A stretch of 53,842 nt of DNA, taken from NCBI RefSeq assembly GCF_945952405.1, contig NZ_CAMFIA010000025.1, positions 1 through 53,842 of the forward strand, read 5' to 3'. Under the pieces are notes generated by a model. That model saw only the letters and a list, made by a program, of their open reading frames with translations. It made no database searches and was not told the DNA's origin. This DNA comes from an uncultured Stenotrophomonas sp. Its GTDB lineage: Bacteria > Pseudomonadota > Gammaproteobacteria > Xanthomonadales > Xanthomonadaceae. Shown piece after piece: positions 43,034 through 51,386 of this stretch. The position numbers and the translations under genes are program-made. Each line of letters opens with the position of its first letter. Position 1 is the first letter of the stretch.

Positions 43034-43627
43034 TCAGCGGCGCTTGACCGTTGCCACGATCAGCCGCTGCAGTTCGGCTTCAGCGCCGGCCTTGTCCAGC
43101 GCGCCGGCGGCCACGCCTTCGGACAGCGTTTCGGCCGCACCGAGAATGGCCCAGCGTCCCGCCAACGGCACCGTGCCTGCGGCCGCGAACGGGGCCAGCC
43201 AGGCCTCGCAGTTGTCGATGAAATCCTGCTGGTAGCGCCGCCGCACCTCGTGCAGCTCGGGCGCACCGACCAGCGCGGCAAGGATGCCCTGCACTTCGCT
43301 GCCCTGGCTGAGGATGCAGTCGATGTAGCCGGAGGCGATGGCCGCCGCACGATCGGCCAGTTGCGCCCTGGCACGGCCGATGCGCTCGTTGAAGACCAAG
43401 GTCTGGCGGCCGTCGTAGTCGTCATAGAGCGCGGCCAGCAGGCCATTGCGGGTCACGAAGTGATCGTAGGCCACCGGCTTGGTCACCCCGGCCGCTTCGG
43501 CCAGCCGGCCCAGCGTCAACGCATCGGTGCCCTCTTCGCCGACCAGCGTCCACGCCACGTCCAGCAACTGGCGGGCGCGTTGCTCCCGGGTCAGGCGGCG
43601 GCGCGTGGGGGTGGCGTTGGCGGGCAT
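43034..43627 (-). CDS. TetR/AcrR family transcriptional regulator
   Basis: The 197-aa repressor has a TetR N-terminal helix-turn-helix (RARQLLDVAWTLVGEEGTDA, TLGRLAEAAGVTKPVAYDHF) and a mostly helical ligand-binding region (GYIDCILSQGSEVQGILAAL). ATG 43627 (MPANATPTRRR) is chosen, 16 bases behind the stop of the quinone-reductase gene, so the two form an operon. The 21-bp palindrome before that operon is a probable binding site, which would make this an autoregulated, inducible detoxification unit. Confidence 0.92.
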   Translation of the reverse strand: MPANATPTRRRLTREQRARQLLDVAWTLVGEEGTDALTLGRLAEAAGVTKPVAYDHFVTRNGLLAALYDDYDGRQTLVFNERIGRARAQLADRAAAIASGYIDCILSQGSEVQGILAALVGAPELHEVRRRYQQDFIDNCEAWLAPFAAAGTVPLAGRWAILGAAETLSEGVAAGALDKAGAEAELQRLIVATVKRR

Positions 43628-43643
43628 TGGCAGGGCACGGCGA

Positions 43644-44240
43644 TCACTGTGTCGGAGTGCCGATTTTACGACCGATCTCCGTGGCCGATCGCAGATGCGC
43701 GTCGGCCATGCCGGAATCGGCATCCAGCAGCAGGTCCGACGACAGCACCGGCGCACCGCAGTAGTCGAAGATGCCCATGTCGATCTGCGTCTTCATCGCC
43801 GCGCCATAACCGCGACGCTCGATCATGTCCGCGCCGGCCCCACCGATACCGACCAGGTGCACGCGCAGCCACTGCAGCTTCTTACGCACCTTGCCGTCGG
43901 CTCCGTCCTGATAGGCCCAGCCCTGGGTGAACACGCGGTCGATCCACCCCTTCAACAGCGCGGGAAAGGACCACCAGTACAACGGGTAGACCAGTACCAG
44001 CGTGTTGGCGGACTCCAGCCGTGCCTGCTCGGCGGCGACATCGGCCGGGGCCGCACCGCCGCCACGGAACAGGGCCTGGTCCTGCGTGTTGAAGCGCGGA
44101 TCGAAGCCTTCGGCCATCAGGTCGGCATGGGTCACGCGGTTGGCGGCGTCCGAGGCGGTGATGGCTTCGCCGATGCGCCTGGCGATGGCATGGGTCAACG
44201 CGCCGGATTCAGGATGGGCGGTAACGATGAGGGTGTGCAT
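43644..44240 (-). CDS. NAD(P)H-dependent flavodoxin-like quinone reductase
   Basis: The 198-aa protein is of the NQO1/KefF/MdaB flavodoxin-fold group. MHTLIVTAHPESGALTHAIA is the diagnostic opening with the FMN/FAD phosphate site, and TLVLVYPLYWWSFPALLKGW with IDRVFTQGWAY is the conserved second half. It should reduce quinones by two electrons and so avoid redox cycling. It is first in an operon with the TetR regulator, behind the palindrome CTATCTAC-CAATA-GTAGATAG. Quinones or related electrophiles would be plausible inducers (inference). Confidence 0.92.
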   Translation of the reverse strand: MHTLIVTAHPESGALTHAIARRIGEAITASDAANRVTHADLMAEGFDPRFNTQDQALFRGGGAAPADVAAEQARLESANTLVLVYPLYWWSFPALLKGWIDRVFTQGWAYQDGADGKVRKKLQWLRVHLVGIGGAGADMIERRGYGAAMKTQIDMGIFDYCGAPVLSSDLLLDADSGMADAHLRSATEIGRKIGTPTQ

Positions 44241-44259
44241 GGGGGATGTCCGGAATTCA

Positions 44260-44280
44260 CTATCTACCAATAGTAGATAG
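44260..44280. promoter_or_regulatory. TetR-type operator palindrome
   Basis: CTATCTAC (44260-44267), CAATA, GTAGATAG (44273-44280) is a perfect 8+8-bp inverted repeat 20 bases before the quinone-reductase start codon. It overlaps a minus-strand -10-like TACTAT, a layout that lets a bound TetR dimer block transcription. Confidence 0.75.
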
Positions 44281-44366
44281 CGACACGCGGAATACCAGCA
44301 CCCTGCGTGGGACGCTGTTTCCGCATCCACCGTATAGTGCGGCGGTTCCCGCTGAGAGACCCGACG

Positions 44367-44900
44367 ATGCACCGATATCTGCTTGCCCTTCTGCTGGCCC
44401 TGCCGATGGCAATGGCCGTTGCGCCAGCGCTGGCCGGTGAACTCAGTCCGGAAGACTCGGCCGCATTGCGCAAGGAGGTGCAGGCGATGATGGACGCCTT
44501 CGCCCGCGGCGATACCGAGCTGATCATCGCGCGCACCCATCCCAGCCTGAAGCAGCTGGCCGGCGGCGACGAGGCCTATGCGCGGGCAACCCGCGACACG
44601 GTGAAGGCGCTGCGCAAGGCCGGCGTCACCATCATCAGCGACGAAGCGGGCGTGCCGGGCCGCACCTATGCGGCCGGCGACGAGGAAGTCTGCTTCGTAC
44701 CGCGCCAGTCACTGCTGCGCGTACGCGAAGCGCCGATGCGCAGCACGTCATTCATGGTCGCTGTGCGGCGCGTCGGTACCACGCAATGGCGCTATCTGGA
44801 TGGCGCCGCGCTGCCGGACAACCCCGGCCTGTTGCAGTTGCTGCTGCCCGACCTGGAAGCGGACGTGGTGCTGCCGGAGAGTGAGACGGAAGCGCTGTAG
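44367..44900 (+). CDS. Exported protein of unknown function, 177 aa
   Basis: The product has a signal peptide (MHRYLLALLLALPMAMAVAP, cleaved after ALA) and a mature alpha+beta domain: SAALRKEVQAMMDAFARGDT, IIARTHPSLKQLAGGDEAYA, VCFVPRQSLLRVREAPMRST, TTQWRYLDGAALPDNPGLLQ. The helix-then-sheet order and the final W-RYLDG resemble NTF2-like fold proteins, but no family is recognised with confidence. A TATAGT -10-like element lies at 44333-44338. Periplasmic location is likely. The gene is divergent from the quinone-reductase operon. Confidence 0.8.
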   Translation: MHRYLLALLLALPMAMAVAPALAGELSPEDSAALRKEVQAMMDAFARGDTELIIARTHPSLKQLAGGDEAYARATRDTVKALRKAGVTIISDEAGVPGRTYAAGDEEVCFVPRQSLLRVREAPMRSTSFMVAVRRVGTTQWRYLDGAALPDNPGLLQLLLPDLEADVVLPESETEAL

Positions 44901-44914
44901 CCGCAGGCACATGC

Positions 44915-44934
44915 ATCCCGCATGGCGTGGATCT
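44915..44934. repeat. Degenerate SMAG-like element
   Basis: ATCCCGCATGGCGTGGATCT keeps the right arm of the GTAGATCCACG-type hairpin and has a mutated left arm. It lies between convergent genes. Confidence 0.5.
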
Positions 44935-44973
44935 CCCGCCCTCTGCTGACCTGGGCCTGCGCCGGGGTTTCCC

Positions 44974-45801
44974 TCAACCGAACAGCGCGTTCAACGCGGC
45001 CCCGGACGCCGCCTGCTGCAGGCCATCGAAGCGGCCGTCCTGCACGATCGGCTGGGTCGCCTGCATCAGCCCACCCCATGCCGCACGCGCCAGCGCACCG
45101 CCCAGGCTGACCCGGCGCACGCCGAGGGCGGCGATGTCCTGCAGGCTCAGCGGTGTCGGTCCACCGACCAGCAGGTTCACCGGCTTCGGCCCCGCAGCGG
45201 CGACCACCGCGCTGATCTGTTGGCGCGTGCTGATGCCCGGTGCATACAGCACATCGGCGCCGGCCTCGGCATAGGCGCGCAGACGCTGCAGGGCGTCCTG
45301 CAGATCCGGTACACCAACGAAGAAGTTCTCGGCACGGCCGACCAGCAGCACCTCGCCACCGGCGCGGTCGATGGCGGCACGCGCCGCGCGCAGGCGCTCG
45401 ACCGCCTGCTCGATCGGGCGCAGCGGCGCATCGGCGACGCCGCTGGCATCCTCGATCGACAGTGCCGCGATGCCGGTGTCGATCGCCGCGGCCACCGCTG
45501 CTTCCACCGCCTGCGGCGTCGCCCCGAAGCCGTCGCTGAAGTCGGCGTTCAATGGCAATGGCGTCGCCTCCACCATTACCCGCAGGTGCTCGAGCGTGGC
45601 CTGCAGCGAGACCGCGCCATCGGGCCTGCCCTCGCTCCAGGCGCAGCCGGCGCTGGTCGTGGCCAGCGCCCGGAAGCCCTGCCGCTGCAGGTAACGGGCG
45701 CTGCCCACGTCCCACGGATTGGGCAGCACGAAGCAGCCGTGCGCATGCAGTTGGCGGAAGCTGGCGCGCTTGCGCCGGGTGTCGGCATCGGATGCGGTCA
45801 T
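44974..45801 (-). CDS. Isocitrate lyase/PEP mutase family protein
   Basis: The 275-aa enzyme has the (beta/alpha)8 PEP mutase-isocitrate lyase fold. It opens FRQLHAHGCFVLPNPWDVGS, followed by FRALATTSAGCAWSEG, PLNADFSDGFG (metal-binding Asp), ALSIEDASG, VLLVGRAENFFVG and the late LLVGGPTPLSLQDIAALG with GVRRVSLGGALAR. It lacks the K-[KR]-C-G-H motif of true isocitrate lyase, so it is more likely a carboxy-phosphonoenolpyruvate mutase-like or oxaloacetate/2-methylisocitrate lyase-like enzyme. The substrate is unknown. ATG 45801 begins at the usual place. Confidence 0.88.
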   Translation of the reverse strand: MTASDADTRRKRASFRQLHAHGCFVLPNPWDVGSARYLQRQGFRALATTSAGCAWSEGRPDGAVSLQATLEHLRVMVEATPLPLNADFSDGFGATPQAVEAAVAAAIDTGIAALSIEDASGVADAPLRPIEQAVERLRAARAAIDRAGGEVLLVGRAENFFVGVPDLQDALQRLRAYAEAGADVLYAPGISTRQQISAVVAAAGPKPVNLLVGGPTPLSLQDIAALGVRRVSLGGALARAAWGGLMQATQPIVQDGRFDGLQQAASGAALNALFG

Positions 45802-45982
45802 GGCAGGTTCCAGAGCGGTACGGCGCACCCTAGCCTGCCCATCGGCCCCGCTCAATGCCACTCCGTGCGGCGGGCAGCAGCGGGCTGCAGCATGAGGTGA
45901 TGCCACCTGCTTATTGGACACCACCGCGTTCGCTGCCCGAGCGTGCTTGCCTGTCCCGCTTCCTCCCGCCACGGAGCCCTTC

Positions 45983-46717
45983 ATGCAGCCGGAACCGCAT
46001 TCCACCGCCGACAGCCTCAGCGACACAGGCGACGATGATGCACAGTGGGCCGACCTGCTCTCGCCCGCGCGGCGGCGCCTGATCGCCTCGGCCGGGCTGG
46101 CCGCAGGCGGCCTGGCCAGCACATCGACGGCAACCGCGCGCGACGGTACAGCGGTGAACACCACCGAACCCGGGCGGCCTGGTTTCCGCGCCATCGTTCC
46201 ACCGCCAGCGACGGGACGCAGCCCCTGGGGCCAGGCCACGGCCAGCGAGCCGACCCCACGTCCGGCCAGTGTCCGCCCGGGTGAGGCCACGCTGCCGACC
46301 ACGCCGCGCGCCTATACCGACATCAAGAGCTATCACGCGCACATCTACTTCGATGAGGACAGCTTCGCCAAGGCGGCACTGCTGCGGCGCTGGGCCGCCG
46401 AGCGCTTCCCGGTGGAGCTGGGCAACTGGAACCTGGAGCCACGCGGCCCGCACGTCACGCCCTCGTTCTACTTCGGCTTCACCAACGACCTGCTGCCGGT
46501 GCTGGTGCCCTGGCTGCAGCTCAACAGCCTGGGCCTGACCATCCTGATCCACCCCAATACCGGCGATGGCCGCGCCGACCACCTCCACTACGCGCTGTGG
46601 GTCAACCGCGCGCAGCCAGTAAACGCCTACAACTGGCCGGCACCGAAGCCGGGCGAACGGGAGCTGCTGGAGCAGGTGTTCCCGAACGTGGTGCCGACGG
46701 TGCCGCTGGAGACCTGA
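45983..46717 (+). CDS. DOPA 4,5-dioxygenase family protein with long N-terminal extension
   Basis: The 244-aa protein ends in a DOPA 4,5-dioxygenase-like domain (about residues 110-225). IKSYHAHIYFDEDSFAKAAL holds the H-x-H motif, PRGPHVTPSFYFGF the next conserved His, and ILIHPNTGDGRADHLHYALW the final histidines. Family members are usually about 110-120 residues, so this one has an extra 110-residue N-terminus. It contains an Arg-Arg-Arg segment followed by a hydrophobic stretch (RRRLIASAGLAAGGLAST) that looks like a twin-arginine-type signal set behind an acidic leader. ATG 45983 follows GGAG. The substrate is unknown. Confidence 0.82.
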   Translation: MQPEPHSTADSLSDTGDDDAQWADLLSPARRRLIASAGLAAGGLASTSTATARDGTAVNTTEPGRPGFRAIVPPPATGRSPWGQATASEPTPRPASVRPGEATLPTTPRAYTDIKSYHAHIYFDEDSFAKAALLRRWAAERFPVELGNWNLEPRGPHVTPSFYFGFTNDLLPVLVPWLQLNSLGLTILIHPNTGDGRADHLHYALWVNRAQPVNAYNWPAPKPGERELLEQVFPNVVPTVPLET

Positions 46718-46733
46718 GCGGGCCGCCCCCCCC

Positions 46734-46756
46734 ATCCACGCATGGCGTGGATCTAC
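46734..46756. repeat. SMAG repeat
   Basis: ATCCACGCATGGCGTGGATC followed by TAC is a complete GTAGATCCACG-type unit just beyond the dioxygenase-like gene. Confidence 0.85.
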
Positions 46757-46873
46757 CCTTGGCGACATGGGGCTGCCGCTAACGTCGGCCTACGTGCATG
46801 CATCCCCGGTCCGCACGGCATTCAGCGTGCCTTGATCCAGCGTCCGCCATACGGCCACAAGCGCTCCGGCAGA

Positions 46874-46893
46874 TTTCAAACATTCGATTGAAA
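46874..46893. promoter_or_regulatory. PsrA-like fatty-acid-regulator box before aroQ-accBC
   Basis: TTTCAAACATTCGATTGAAA has TTTCAA/TTGAAA outer arms, and its core CAAAC-ATTC-GATTG differs at one base from the PsrA-type consensus CAAAC-N4-GTTTG. It lies 76 bases before aroQ. Confidence 0.45.
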
Positions 46894-46969
46894 CGCCGCA
46901 AACTTCGCCGAACTGGACAGCATCCACCGGTTCCGCCAGACTGCCGCCCTTTCCCGTCTTCCGGATCCC

Positions 46970-47419
46970 ATGGCGAAGCTGCTGGTCCTGCATGGCCCCA
47001 ACCTCAACCTGCTCGGCACCCGCGAGCCGGAGGTCTATGGTCACACCACGCTGGCCGACATCGACCAGGCCCTGGCCGCCCAGGCGGCTGCGGCCGGTCA
47101 CGCGGTGGAAAGCCTGCAGTCCAACGCCGAGCACGTGCTGGTGGACCGTGTGCAGGCTGCGCGCAACGACGGAACCGCTTTCATCCTGATCAACCCCGCC
47201 GCCTTCACCCACACCTCGGTCGCCCTGCGCGATGCGCTGGCGGCGGTGGCGGTGCCGTTCATCGAGATCCACCTGTCCAACCCGCATACCCGCGAACCGT
47301 TCCGCCAGCACAGCTACTTCAGTGACAAGGCGGTGGGCGTGGTATGCGGCTTCGGTGCCGACAGCTACCGCTACGCGATGGACGCGGCGCTGCTGCGCGT
47401 ACAGGCGGCCAGCGCGTGA
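46970..47419 (+). CDS. aroQ: Type II 3-dehydroquinate dehydratase
   Basis: The 149-aa enzyme converts 3-dehydroquinate to 3-dehydroshikimate, the third step of the shikimate pathway. It shows the type II signature [20 protein letters not shown] with the catalytic Tyr and Arg, [18 protein letters not shown], and [20 protein letters not shown] with the catalytic His. Family members form dodecamers. It heads the cluster aroQ-lprI-accB-accC, an association of aroQ with acetyl-CoA carboxylase genes common in proteobacteria. Its stop codon overlaps the GTG start of the next gene. Confidence 0.97.
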   Translation: MAKLLVLHGPNLNLLGTREPEVYGHTTLADIDQALAAQAAAAGHAVESLQSNAEHVLVDRVQAARNDGTAFILINPAAFTHTSVALRDALAAVAVPFIEIHLSNPHTREPFRQHSYFSDKAVGVVCGFGADSYRYAMDAALLRVQAASA

Positions 47420-47841
47420 AGACGCTGCCGCGCCTGCTCGCCGGCGCTGTGGCGTGGGTCGGCATCTGCGGTGCCGCCGCCGCGTTCGACCGCAAGGACG
47501 AAGACATCGACTGCGCCCATCCGGGTACCACGATGGAGAGCGACCTGTGCGCCTCGGACGTGGCCGCCGCCGCTGATGCCGAACTCAATACCGTCTATGC
47601 ACAGGCGCGTCGCCAGCTGCGCTCCCCGGCCCGCGGCGGCAACTGCAGCTATTGCGGCGATGCCGAGCAGGAGCTGGTACTGGCCCAGCGCGCCTGGGTC
47701 CAGCTGCGCGATCACGACTGCAACGCGGTCTATGCCCTCAATTCCGATGGCACGGCGCGCAACGGCGCACAGATGCGCTGCCTGACCACCCTCGCGCGCG
47801 ACCGTACGCGGCAGCTGCGCGAGTTCTACGAACTGCTTTGA
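47416..47841 (+). CDS. LprI-like (DUF1311) exported protein
   Basis: The 141-aa product has a signal peptide ([23 protein letters not shown]) and a DUF1311/LprI domain: [54 protein letters not shown] and [16 protein letters not shown]. The cysteines are spaced to form the family disulfides. LprI of mycobacteria inhibits lysozyme; whether this protein does is not known. The GTG start at 47416 overlaps the aroQ stop codon (GTGA), so translation is coupled. It sits between aroQ and accB, which are otherwise often adjacent. Confidence 0.88.
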   Translation: MKTLPRLLAGAVAWVGICGAAAAFDRKDEDIDCAHPGTTMESDLCASDVAAAADAELNTVYAQARRQLRSPARGGNCSYCGDAEQELVLAQRAWVQLRDHDCNAVYALNSDGTARNGAQMRCLTTLARDRTRQLREFYELL

Positions 47842-47895
47842 CCCGAGTGCAACCGCACTCCCCACCACACTGACATCACGAGCAAAGAGGCCACC

Positions 47896-48375
47896 ATGGA
47901 TCTCCGCAAAATCAAGAAGCTGATCGACCTGCTGGAAGAGTCGAACCTGGCTGAAATCGAAATCAAGGAAGGCGAAGAGTCGGTGCGCCTGTCGCGCGCC
48001 CCGGTGGCCGGCTACGCCGCTCCGGTCGCAGCCCCGGTGTACGCCGCTCCGGCCGCTCCGGCGCCGCAGGCGATGCCGATGCAGTCGCCGACCGAAGCCT
48101 CCACCGGCGGCACCGCCAAGCCGGGCCCGGCACTGCCGGAAGGCCACGTGCTGCGCTCGCCGATGGTCGGCACCTTCTACGCTTCGTCCGCTCCGGACAA
48201 GCCGGCCTTCGTCAGCGTTGGCCAGCAGGTCAAGGAAGGCGAGACCCTGGCCATCATCGAAGCCATGAAGATGTTCAACCCGATCGAAGCCGACAAGTCC
48301 GGCACCATCGTCGCCATCCTCGGCGAGAACGGCCAGCCGGTGGAGTTCGACCAGCCGCTGTTCGTGATCGGCTGA
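47896..48375 (+). CDS. accB: Biotin carboxyl carrier protein of acetyl-CoA carboxylase
   Basis: The 159-aa carrier starts [20 protein letters not shown] and has an Ala/Pro-rich flexible linker around residues 45-80. The biotinyl domain ends with the motif EAMKM, whose Lys125 carries biotin, and contains the thumb-like [17 protein letters not shown]. It ferries CO2 from the biotin carboxylase (accC, next gene) to the carboxyltransferase for malonyl-CoA synthesis. ATG 47896 has AGAGG upstream. accC follows after 10 bases. Confidence 0.98.
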   Translation: MDLRKIKKLIDLLEESNLAEIEIKEGEESVRLSRAPVAGYAAPVAAPVYAAPAAPAPQAMPMQSPTEASTGGTAKPGPALPEGHVLRSPMVGTFYASSAPDKPAFVSVGQQVKEGETLAIIEAMKMFNPIEADKSGTIVAILGENGQPVEFDQPLFVIG

Positions 48376-48385
48376 GGGGCGCGCC

Positions 48386-49753
48386 ATGCTCGACAAAGTC
48401 GTCATTGCCAACCGAGGGGAGATCGCGCTGCGCATCCTGCGCGCGTGCCACACCCTCGGCATCCGCACGGTGGCCGTGCACTCCACGGTTGACCGCAATC
48501 TCAAGCACGTGGCCATGGCCGACGAGTCGGTCTGCATCGGCCCGGCGCCGTCGCCGCAGAGCTACCTCAACATCCCGGCGCTGATCGCCGCAGCGGAAGT
48601 CACCGACGCCCAGGCCATCCACCCGGGCTACGGCTTCCTGTCGGAGAACGCCGACTTCGCCGAGCGTGTCGAGGAATCCGGCTTCATCTTCATCGGCCCC
48701 AAGGCCGACACCATCCGCATGATGGGTGACAAGGTCGAAGCGATCCGCGCGATGAAGGCCGCCGGCGTGCCGTGCGTGCCCGGCTCGGGCGGCCCGCTGG
48801 GCGAGGACATCGTCGCCAACACCAAGATCGCCCGTGAGATCGGCTACCCGGTCATCATCAAGGCGGCCGGTGGCGGTGGTGGCCGCGGCATGCGCGTGGT
48901 GCACGCCGAAGCCTCGCTGAAGACCTCGATCGAAACCACCAAGAGCGAGGCCAAGGCCGCGTTCGGCAATGGCGAGGTCTACATGGAGAAATTCCTGGAG
49001 AATCCGCGCCACGTGGAGATCCAGGTGCTGGCCGACGGCCAGGGCAACGCCATCCACCTCGGCGAGCGCGACTGCTCGATGCAGCGCCGCCACCAGAAGG
49101 TGGTGGAAGAAGCGCCGGCACCGGGCATCACCGACGAGCAACGCGAGCAGATCGGCAAGGTGTGCGTGGAAGCCTGCATCCGCATCGGCTACCGCGGCGC
49201 CGGCACGTTCGAGTTCCTCTACGAGGACGGCCGCTTCTACTTCATCGAAATGAACACCCGCATCCAGGTGGAGCACCCGGTGACCGAGATGGTCACCGGC
49301 ATCGACCTGGTGGCCGAGCAGCTGAAGATCGCCGCCGGCCAGAAGCTGTCGATCAAGCAGAGCGACGTGGTGCTCACCGGCCATGCGATCGAGTGCCGCA
49401 TCAACGCCGAAGATGCCGAAACGTTCGTGCCGAGCCCCGGCACCATCACCGGCTTCCATCCGCCGGGCGGTCCCGGCGTGCGCGTGGACACCCACATCTA
49501 CAGTGGCTACCGCGTGCCGTCGAACTACGATTCGATGATCGGCAAGCTGATCGTGCACGGCCCGGACCGCGAAACCGCCATCGCCCGCATGCGGGTGGCG
49601 CTGAGCGAAATGGTGGTCGATGGCATCAAGACCAACATCGCGCTGCAGCAGCGGATCATGCGCGACAAGGGCTTCCAGGCCGGTGGGCAGAACATCCACT
49701 ACCTGGAAAAGCGCCTTGCCGAACGCAAGAACAAGCCGATCGCGCTGACCTGA
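48386..49753 (+). CDS. accC: Biotin carboxylase subunit of acetyl-CoA carboxylase
   Basis: The 455-aa ATP-grasp enzyme carboxylates biotin on AccB. It has the N-domain start [35 protein letters not shown], the ATP-lid glycine motif [34 protein letters not shown], and the active-site [20 protein letters not shown]. Length and motifs are fully typical. It is the last gene of the cluster, and a strong terminator follows 23 bases after its stop codon. Confidence 0.99.
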   Translation: MLDKVVIANRGEIALRILRACHTLGIRTVAVHSTVDRNLKHVAMADESVCIGPAPSPQSYLNIPALIAAAEVTDAQAIHPGYGFLSENADFAERVEESGFIFIGPKADTIRMMGDKVEAIRAMKAAGVPCVPGSGGPLGEDIVANTKIAREIGYPVIIKAAGGGGGRGMRVVHAEASLKTSIETTKSEAKAAFGNGEVYMEKFLENPRHVEIQVLADGQGNAIHLGERDCSMQRRHQKVVEEAPAPGITDEQREQIGKVCVEACIRIGYRGAGTFEFLYEDGRFYFIEMNTRIQVEHPVTEMVTGIDLVAEQLKIAAGQKLSIKQSDVVLTGHAIECRINAEDAETFVPSPGTITGFHPPGGPGVRVDTHIYSGYRVPSNYDSMIGKLIVHGPDRETAIARMRVALSEMVVDGIKTNIALQQRIMRDKGFQAGGQNIHYLEKRLAERKNKPIALT

Positions 49754-49776
49754 CCGGTCGCCGGATGCTGGACACG

Positions 49777-49805
49777 AAAAGGGCGGGGATATCCCCGCCC
49801 TTTTT
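49777..49805. terminator. accC terminator
   Basis: GGGCGGGGATATCCCCGCCC (49781-49800) is a perfect palindrome preceded by AAAA and followed by TTTTT, so it can end transcription from both sides. Confidence 0.95.
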
Positions 49806-49851
49806 CATTGTCTGTTGCGCCGGGCCGATGCTCGGCCGCTCTTTCCGGCAC

Positions 49852-49868
49852 GCCGAGCATGGCTCGGC
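49852..49868. repeat. GCCGAGC-class hairpin
   Basis: GCCGAGCATGGCTCGGC, the same 17-mer as at 9627. It lies between accC and a convergent gene; a related GGCCGATGCTCGGCC lies about 30 bp before it. Confidence 0.7.
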
Positions 49869-49882
49869 CCTGCAGAGGTGAT

Positions 49883-50257
49883 TCAGCGCTTGTCGGCCAC
49901 TTCCGCCGGAATCTGCGAATTCGGCAGCGGGCGAACGCCATTGGGCGAACTCGGGTCGACGATCACCATGGTCTCGGTGGACCCATCGGGCCACACCACC
50001 TGGAAAGTACTGCCCGCCGGCAACGAAGCGAACGGCATGCCACTCTGCGCGCGATACACCGCAGCGACCTGGCTGGCACCCACGCGGCGTACTTCTTCCT
50101 GCGCCTTCACCGTGGTCAGTTCCACCTTCGACAGATGCCGGTAGCGATCTTCATAGGTGTCGATCATCAACAGCCCGACCGCACCGGCCGAGTACGCCAC
50201 GAACAGCGCCACCCAGAACCAGAACTTGGCCCCATGCAGGAATCGACGGTAATTCAT
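49883..50257 (-). CDS. Membrane-anchored protein of unknown function, 124 aa
   Basis: The product starts [20 protein letters not shown] with one membrane helix (about residues 10-32). A helical, charged segment follows (DRYRHLSKVELTTVKAQEEV), then a small beta-rich domain (FASLPAGSTFQVVWPDGSTE, TMVIVDPSSPNGVRPLPNSQ). The topology suggests a periplasmic domain. No family is recognised. Its ATG overlaps the stop of the upstream gene (ATGA), and a GAGAGGGGC site lies inside that gene, so the two are made together. Confidence 0.75.
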   Translation of the reverse strand: MNYRRFLHGAKFWFWVALFVAYSAGAVGLLMIDTYEDRYRHLSKVELTTVKAQEEVRRVGASQVAAVYRAQSGMPFASLPAGSTFQVVWPDGSTETMVIVDPSSPNGVRPLPNSQIPAEVADKR

Positions 50258-51222
50258 TGCCCGCCCCTCTTTCCAACCAATCGCTTGATCCACTGCTTCA
50301 TTTTCCCCGCACCTTGCCGCGATACCGCAGCGTCATACACGAAATCCCGGAAATCCTGCGTCCCATCCTGCGAACAGATCCCTCCATTCGCGCAAAAACT
50401 GTTGACCAGCACGCTGTCGGCCCCACACGGTAGACCGAGCTCGCAGGCGGCAAGCCGCCATGCCAGTTCACTGAGCTGTTCACCCGCCACCAGCCCGTTG
50501 AGCGCGCGATCGCCTGCCGCGCGCACGCCCATGCCCGGCGCGATCGCCATGAAGGCCTCCGGATCACGCGAAGTGCGCACCCGCTCGACCAGGTCGCGGC
50601 GGTACTCGGGGGTGTCATGCAGCGGCTCGCCCTCGGCGAACAGCGATGCTTCCGCAGCCAGGTTGCCCTGCGCCGCGGCCTTGCGGCGCTCGGCCAGCAC
50701 CAGCGCGGCGCCCAGCTTGTCGCCGGGCACGAAGCCGCCGCAGCGCTGCGCCACGCGCTCGCGCGCCTGCACCATGGCCGGTGCGGCCGTCAGGCCCAGC
50801 CCGGCCAGCACGTTGTTGTCCAGGCGATAGCCGCCCGGATCGATGGCGTACTGCGCGCAGTAGTCATAGACCCGGCTGAGCATCCAGCGCGCCTCGTGGT
50901 TGCCTTCGTCGGCCTGCACGCGCAGGCGCTGCGCATAGGCATACAGATCGGTGGCGTCCTCGATATCGGCGCGCAGATCCAGCGGCAGGCCGGAAGGCAG
51001 CGCATTGCCGCGCTCGAAGGCGGCCAGACGGCGCGCCAGCGCCTCCGGCACCACCGGCAGCGCCACCGCGTCATCGGCGCTGGCGACGGTTGCCACCGGC
51101 AGCTCGCCCGTCGTCTCCGCGGCCGACCCGACATGCCCGCTGGCCCGGTACCCGGCCACGCCCAGCACGGCCACCGCGGGCAGCACCAGCAACCAGGTTT
51201 TCAGGGTCGGAGCGAAGGCCAT
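50254..51222 (-). CDS. Membrane-anchored, Sel1-like helical protein of unknown function, 322 aa
   Basis: The product has an N-terminal anchor ([20 protein letters not shown]), then a mostly helical region with [37 protein letters not shown] and [18 protein letters not shown]. These short A-x-G-N-x-A-type units recall Sel1/TPR-like repeats. A C-terminal part has several cysteines ([24 protein letters not shown]) and a basic tail. It probably faces the periplasm. ATG 51222 is used, though a GTG at 51249 is possible; neither has a clear ribosome site. It is coupled to the 124-aa membrane gene downstream. Function unknown. Confidence 0.72.
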   Translation of the reverse strand: MAFAPTLKTWLLVLPAVAVLGVAGYRASGHVGSAAETTGELPVATVASADDAVALPVVPEALARRLAAFERGNALPSGLPLDLRADIEDATDLYAYAQRLRVQADEGNHEARWMLSRVYDYCAQYAIDPGGYRLDNNVLAGLGLTAAPAMVQARERVAQRCGGFVPGDKLGAALVLAERRKAAAQGNLAAEASLFAEGEPLHDTPEYRRDLVERVRTSRDPEAFMAIAPGMGVRAAGDRALNGLVAGEQLSELAWRLAACELGLPCGADSVLVNSFCANGGICSQDGTQDFRDFVYDAAVSRQGAGKMKQWIKRLVGKRGGQ

Positions 51223-51386
51223 TGGCAGCAGTGAGCGTTCACGGCGCACAGGAATTGCGCAAGTTTAGCAAGGCCCGACGGACCTGTCTGAACCGGCTTC
51301 GTTCATCCCACGACGGCATCTCAGGCAATACGGAGACGCCCCGATGGTCTAGCATGGCCCCCTTTCCCGCGATTGCTCCCACCGCC

